In this document: positions 62,762 through 64,000 of the stretch, one piece after another
How positions within the stretch are numbered: the stretch's first letter is position 1
How the letters are laid out: every line of letters starts with the position of its first letter
Assembly: GCF_021654575.1 (NCBI RefSeq)
Contig: NZ_AP024488.1
Span: 930,001-994,000 of the forward strand
Length of the DNA stretch: 64,000 nt
Source of the DNA: Desulfoluna limicola
GTDB taxonomy: Bacteria; Desulfobacterota; Desulfobacteria; Desulfobacterales; Desulfolunaceae
Direction: 5' to 3'
Notes under the pieces: generated by a model
What the model saw: only the letters and a program-made list of their open reading frames with translations
Databases searched by the model: none
What the model was told of the DNA's origin: nothing
Program-made: the position numbers and the translations under genes

Positions 62762-62866
62762 GCCTCCGGGTTCGCGAATGCTCCCGACTTTCGTTCCTCG
62801 GGTTAAAAATACCTCCGGCGGCCCTGCCGGGGGCCAAACTTGTGAAAAGTTTGACAAACAGGTTTT
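62762..62866. repeat. Palindromic element fragments
   Basis: It contains GCGAATGCTCCCG with the loop TCGTTCCTC, then CCTCCGGCGGCCCTGCCGGG and a GACAAACAGGTTTT segment that matches the left part of the bipartite copies at 5247 and 38094. The parts are in a rearranged order. Confidence 0.75.
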
Positions 62867-62932
62867 AGGACCTGACCACCTGCATAACCCGTTTCGGAAA
62901 AATCAGATGATCCTGGCTTAACGATCATCTCG

Positions 62933-63028
62933 TCTCTATTTCCGTCAGCCCCGCAAGGGGCTGACGGAAATAGAGATGGCAACCGGAAAGTTTTTGGAGC
63001 TCATTTCAAAAAGCGACCCGCCGGAGGC
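62933..63028. repeat. Family B element with perfect 20-bp stem and GCAA loop
   Basis: A perfect 20-bp stem (62933-62952 with 62957-62976) closes on a GCAA tetraloop. It is followed by GGCAACCGGAAAGTTTTTGG and TCAAAAAGCGACCC, the inverse of the conserved part at 51871, and the CCGCCGGAGGC end. Confidence 0.85.
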
Positions 63029-63072
63029 ATCGCTGAATAGTTACGAGGTTTTTAACATTCCTTCGTGTAGCG

Positions 63073-63090
63073 CCGAAGGGCGCTTCGTGG
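63073..63090. repeat. CCGAAGGGCGCTTCGTGG motif
   Basis: This is the fourth copy of a short palindromic motif also at 31579, 37337 and 46747 (inverse). It lies after the family B element. The rest of the gap to the lipoprotein gene (63091-63207) shows no feature. Confidence 0.65.
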
Positions 63091-63207
63091 CCTTCGTGGT
63101 TTGTGCCTGTTAACAGGGCCATGAAGGCATCTGGCATCCGCTTGGCTTTGGCCGGAATCGTGCCGGTGTCAAAGAGGGACTCCTTGACCGCAGGTTGTCT
63201 TGCGCCA

Positions 63208-63738
63208 CTATTTTGGCATCTCTTTGAACATCCGCTTCACCGCATACTCCAGGCGTGCCTTAACCATGCCCTCATCAATATCTTTCTGAACTTCCCCCGT
63301 GGCCACCCCCATCCAGATGATAATGCCGGTTTGACTGTCAACAAGCGCAAGGAGCAGTCCGCCCTGGGGCATATGGGACAGGATTTCCGTTTGGGTCTCC
63401 TTGTCCACTTTCAACCCGAGGGCATCCATATCAACCCCTGCCGCGAAAACGGCGAATAAATCGGGGTTGGTTCGACTTTCGGACATGCCGCGATAGCGCA
63501 GTTCACGATCCATCAGGTGCTTTATCTCTGCATCCGCATCGAACCCGGGCGGTTCCCACTGACCTCGCGGGTCATTTAAGATGCTGGCATTTGCCAGCCA
63601 GGAGTAGGTCTTGTATCCCATAAAATTAGTCTTTGGGTAGAGATGGGTATTGACCTGGATATCCTTGACCGGAGCTGAGGCGCAGCCTGACAGGAAGCTG
63701 ATGAGAATGGCAATGAGGAATGCGTGCTTTTTGAACAT
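63208..63738 (-). CDS. DUF4136-like lipoprotein
   Basis: This 176-residue protein has a lipoprotein signal with the lipobox SFLSGC (Cys near residue 19). The mature part, with YKTYSWLANA, ELRYRGMSES, NPDLFAVFAAGVD and a closing VKARLEYAVKRMFKEMP, fits the DUF4136 pattern of Bacteroidota and Proteobacteria envelope lipoproteins. Function is unknown. I start it at 63738 because AAGGAGACC lies just upstream; the frame is open to 63846. It stands alone near the window edge. The 262 bases beyond it to 64000 contain no gene I can support. Confidence 0.85.
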   Translation of the reverse strand: MFKKHAFLIAILISFLSGCASAPVKDIQVNTHLYPKTNFMGYKTYSWLANASILNDPRGQWEPPGFDADAEIKHLMDRELRYRGMSESRTNPDLFAVFAAGVDMDALGLKVDKETQTEILSHMPQGGLLLALVDSQTGIIIWMGVATGEVQKDIDEGMVKARLEYAVKRMFKEMPK

Positions 63739-64000
63739 GGGCGTGGTCTCCTTAAGTGATGTTATTCGTTCGATAATATTGTTTGTTCGATTTCCAGCAA
63801 GCCACAACACAGGAGGGGGCTGCAGGTGTGCCTCTTTAACTGGCAATTGCTTGGAATGTGTTGTTTGAATGCGATGAGTCGCTTTTTTTAAGTGTCGACT
63901 GACAAATGACGTGACGGTGACAGAGCGATTAAGATTTTAGAGAGTATACCAGAGTTGTTTCTTTGGTAATCGATATTTTGCATGAAGTGTGGCTTTTCAT

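Noticed and set aside
1812-63028. attC sites of a chromosomal integron as an explanation for the palindromic elements
   Set aside because: The copies are in both orientations, lie inside conserved operons, lack the attC core pattern, and no integrase is present.

Overview
The window looks like a piece of chromosome from an anaerobic, respiring bacterium, most probably a sulfate-reducer-like member of the Desulfobacterota. The signs are a respiratory arsenate reductase operon, a small siroheme sulfite reductase of the type found in sulfate reducers, a 1404-residue double-domain acyl-CoA dehydratase activase, and GC-rich DNA by eye. The genus is a guess; no rRNA or tRNA gene is visible. I see no transposase, phage gene or CRISPR array.

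Layout. 1-4.6 kb (minus): arrABC, with the NrfD-type subunit running off the left edge. 5.5-8.5 kb (minus): a beta-propeller sensor with a GGDEF domain. 9.0-12.4 kb: small sulfite reductase, a secreted protein, an SDR-like oxidoreductase and an MscS channel. 12.6-20.5 kb (minus): a complete trp operon, trpL-E-G-D-C-F-B-A, with a promoter, a leader peptide carrying three consecutive Trp codons, and two terminator hairpins ahead of trpE. 20.5-31.5 kb (plus): a glycogen cluster (phosphorylase, bifunctional debranching enzyme, synthase, branching enzyme), divergent from trp. 31.7-33.5 kb (minus): two tandem cytidylate-kinase-like paralogues. 33.7-57.4 kb (minus): a Wzx/Wzy-type extracellular polysaccharide locus with priming transferase, Wza, Wzz/BY-kinase, Wzx, Wzy, glycosyltransferases and four left-handed beta-helix acyltransferases. 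It is headed by an RsbW-like kinase and a STAS protein and ends with a WecG glycosyltransferase fused to two STAS domains. 58.5-62.7 kb (plus): the activase. 63.2-63.7 kb (minus): a DUF4136-like lipoprotein.

The strongest unexplained signal is a family of interspersed palindromic elements found in most of the larger intergenic gaps, including gaps inside the trp and polysaccharide operons. They end in GCCTCCGGCGGC / GCCGCCGGAGGC and carry hairpins whose stems change in a compensatory way between copies, while a nine-base loop, GAGGAACGA, stays nearly constant. Several copies supply the first or last codons of real genes. They also create spurious N-terminal extensions, so many starts below are placed downstream of the longest open frame. 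Associated with them are arrays of exactly seven heptamers at the 3' ends of trpC and of one kinase-like gene, and a second element family with a long perfect stem.

The second theme is signalling attached to polysaccharide export. A partner-switching set (RsbW-like kinase, STAS antagonist, and STAS domains fused to a glycosyltransferase) brackets the locus, and several proteins there (BY-kinase, nucleotidyltransferase/sugar-transferase fusion, formylglycine-enzyme-like protein) keep the fold but lack key catalytic residues.
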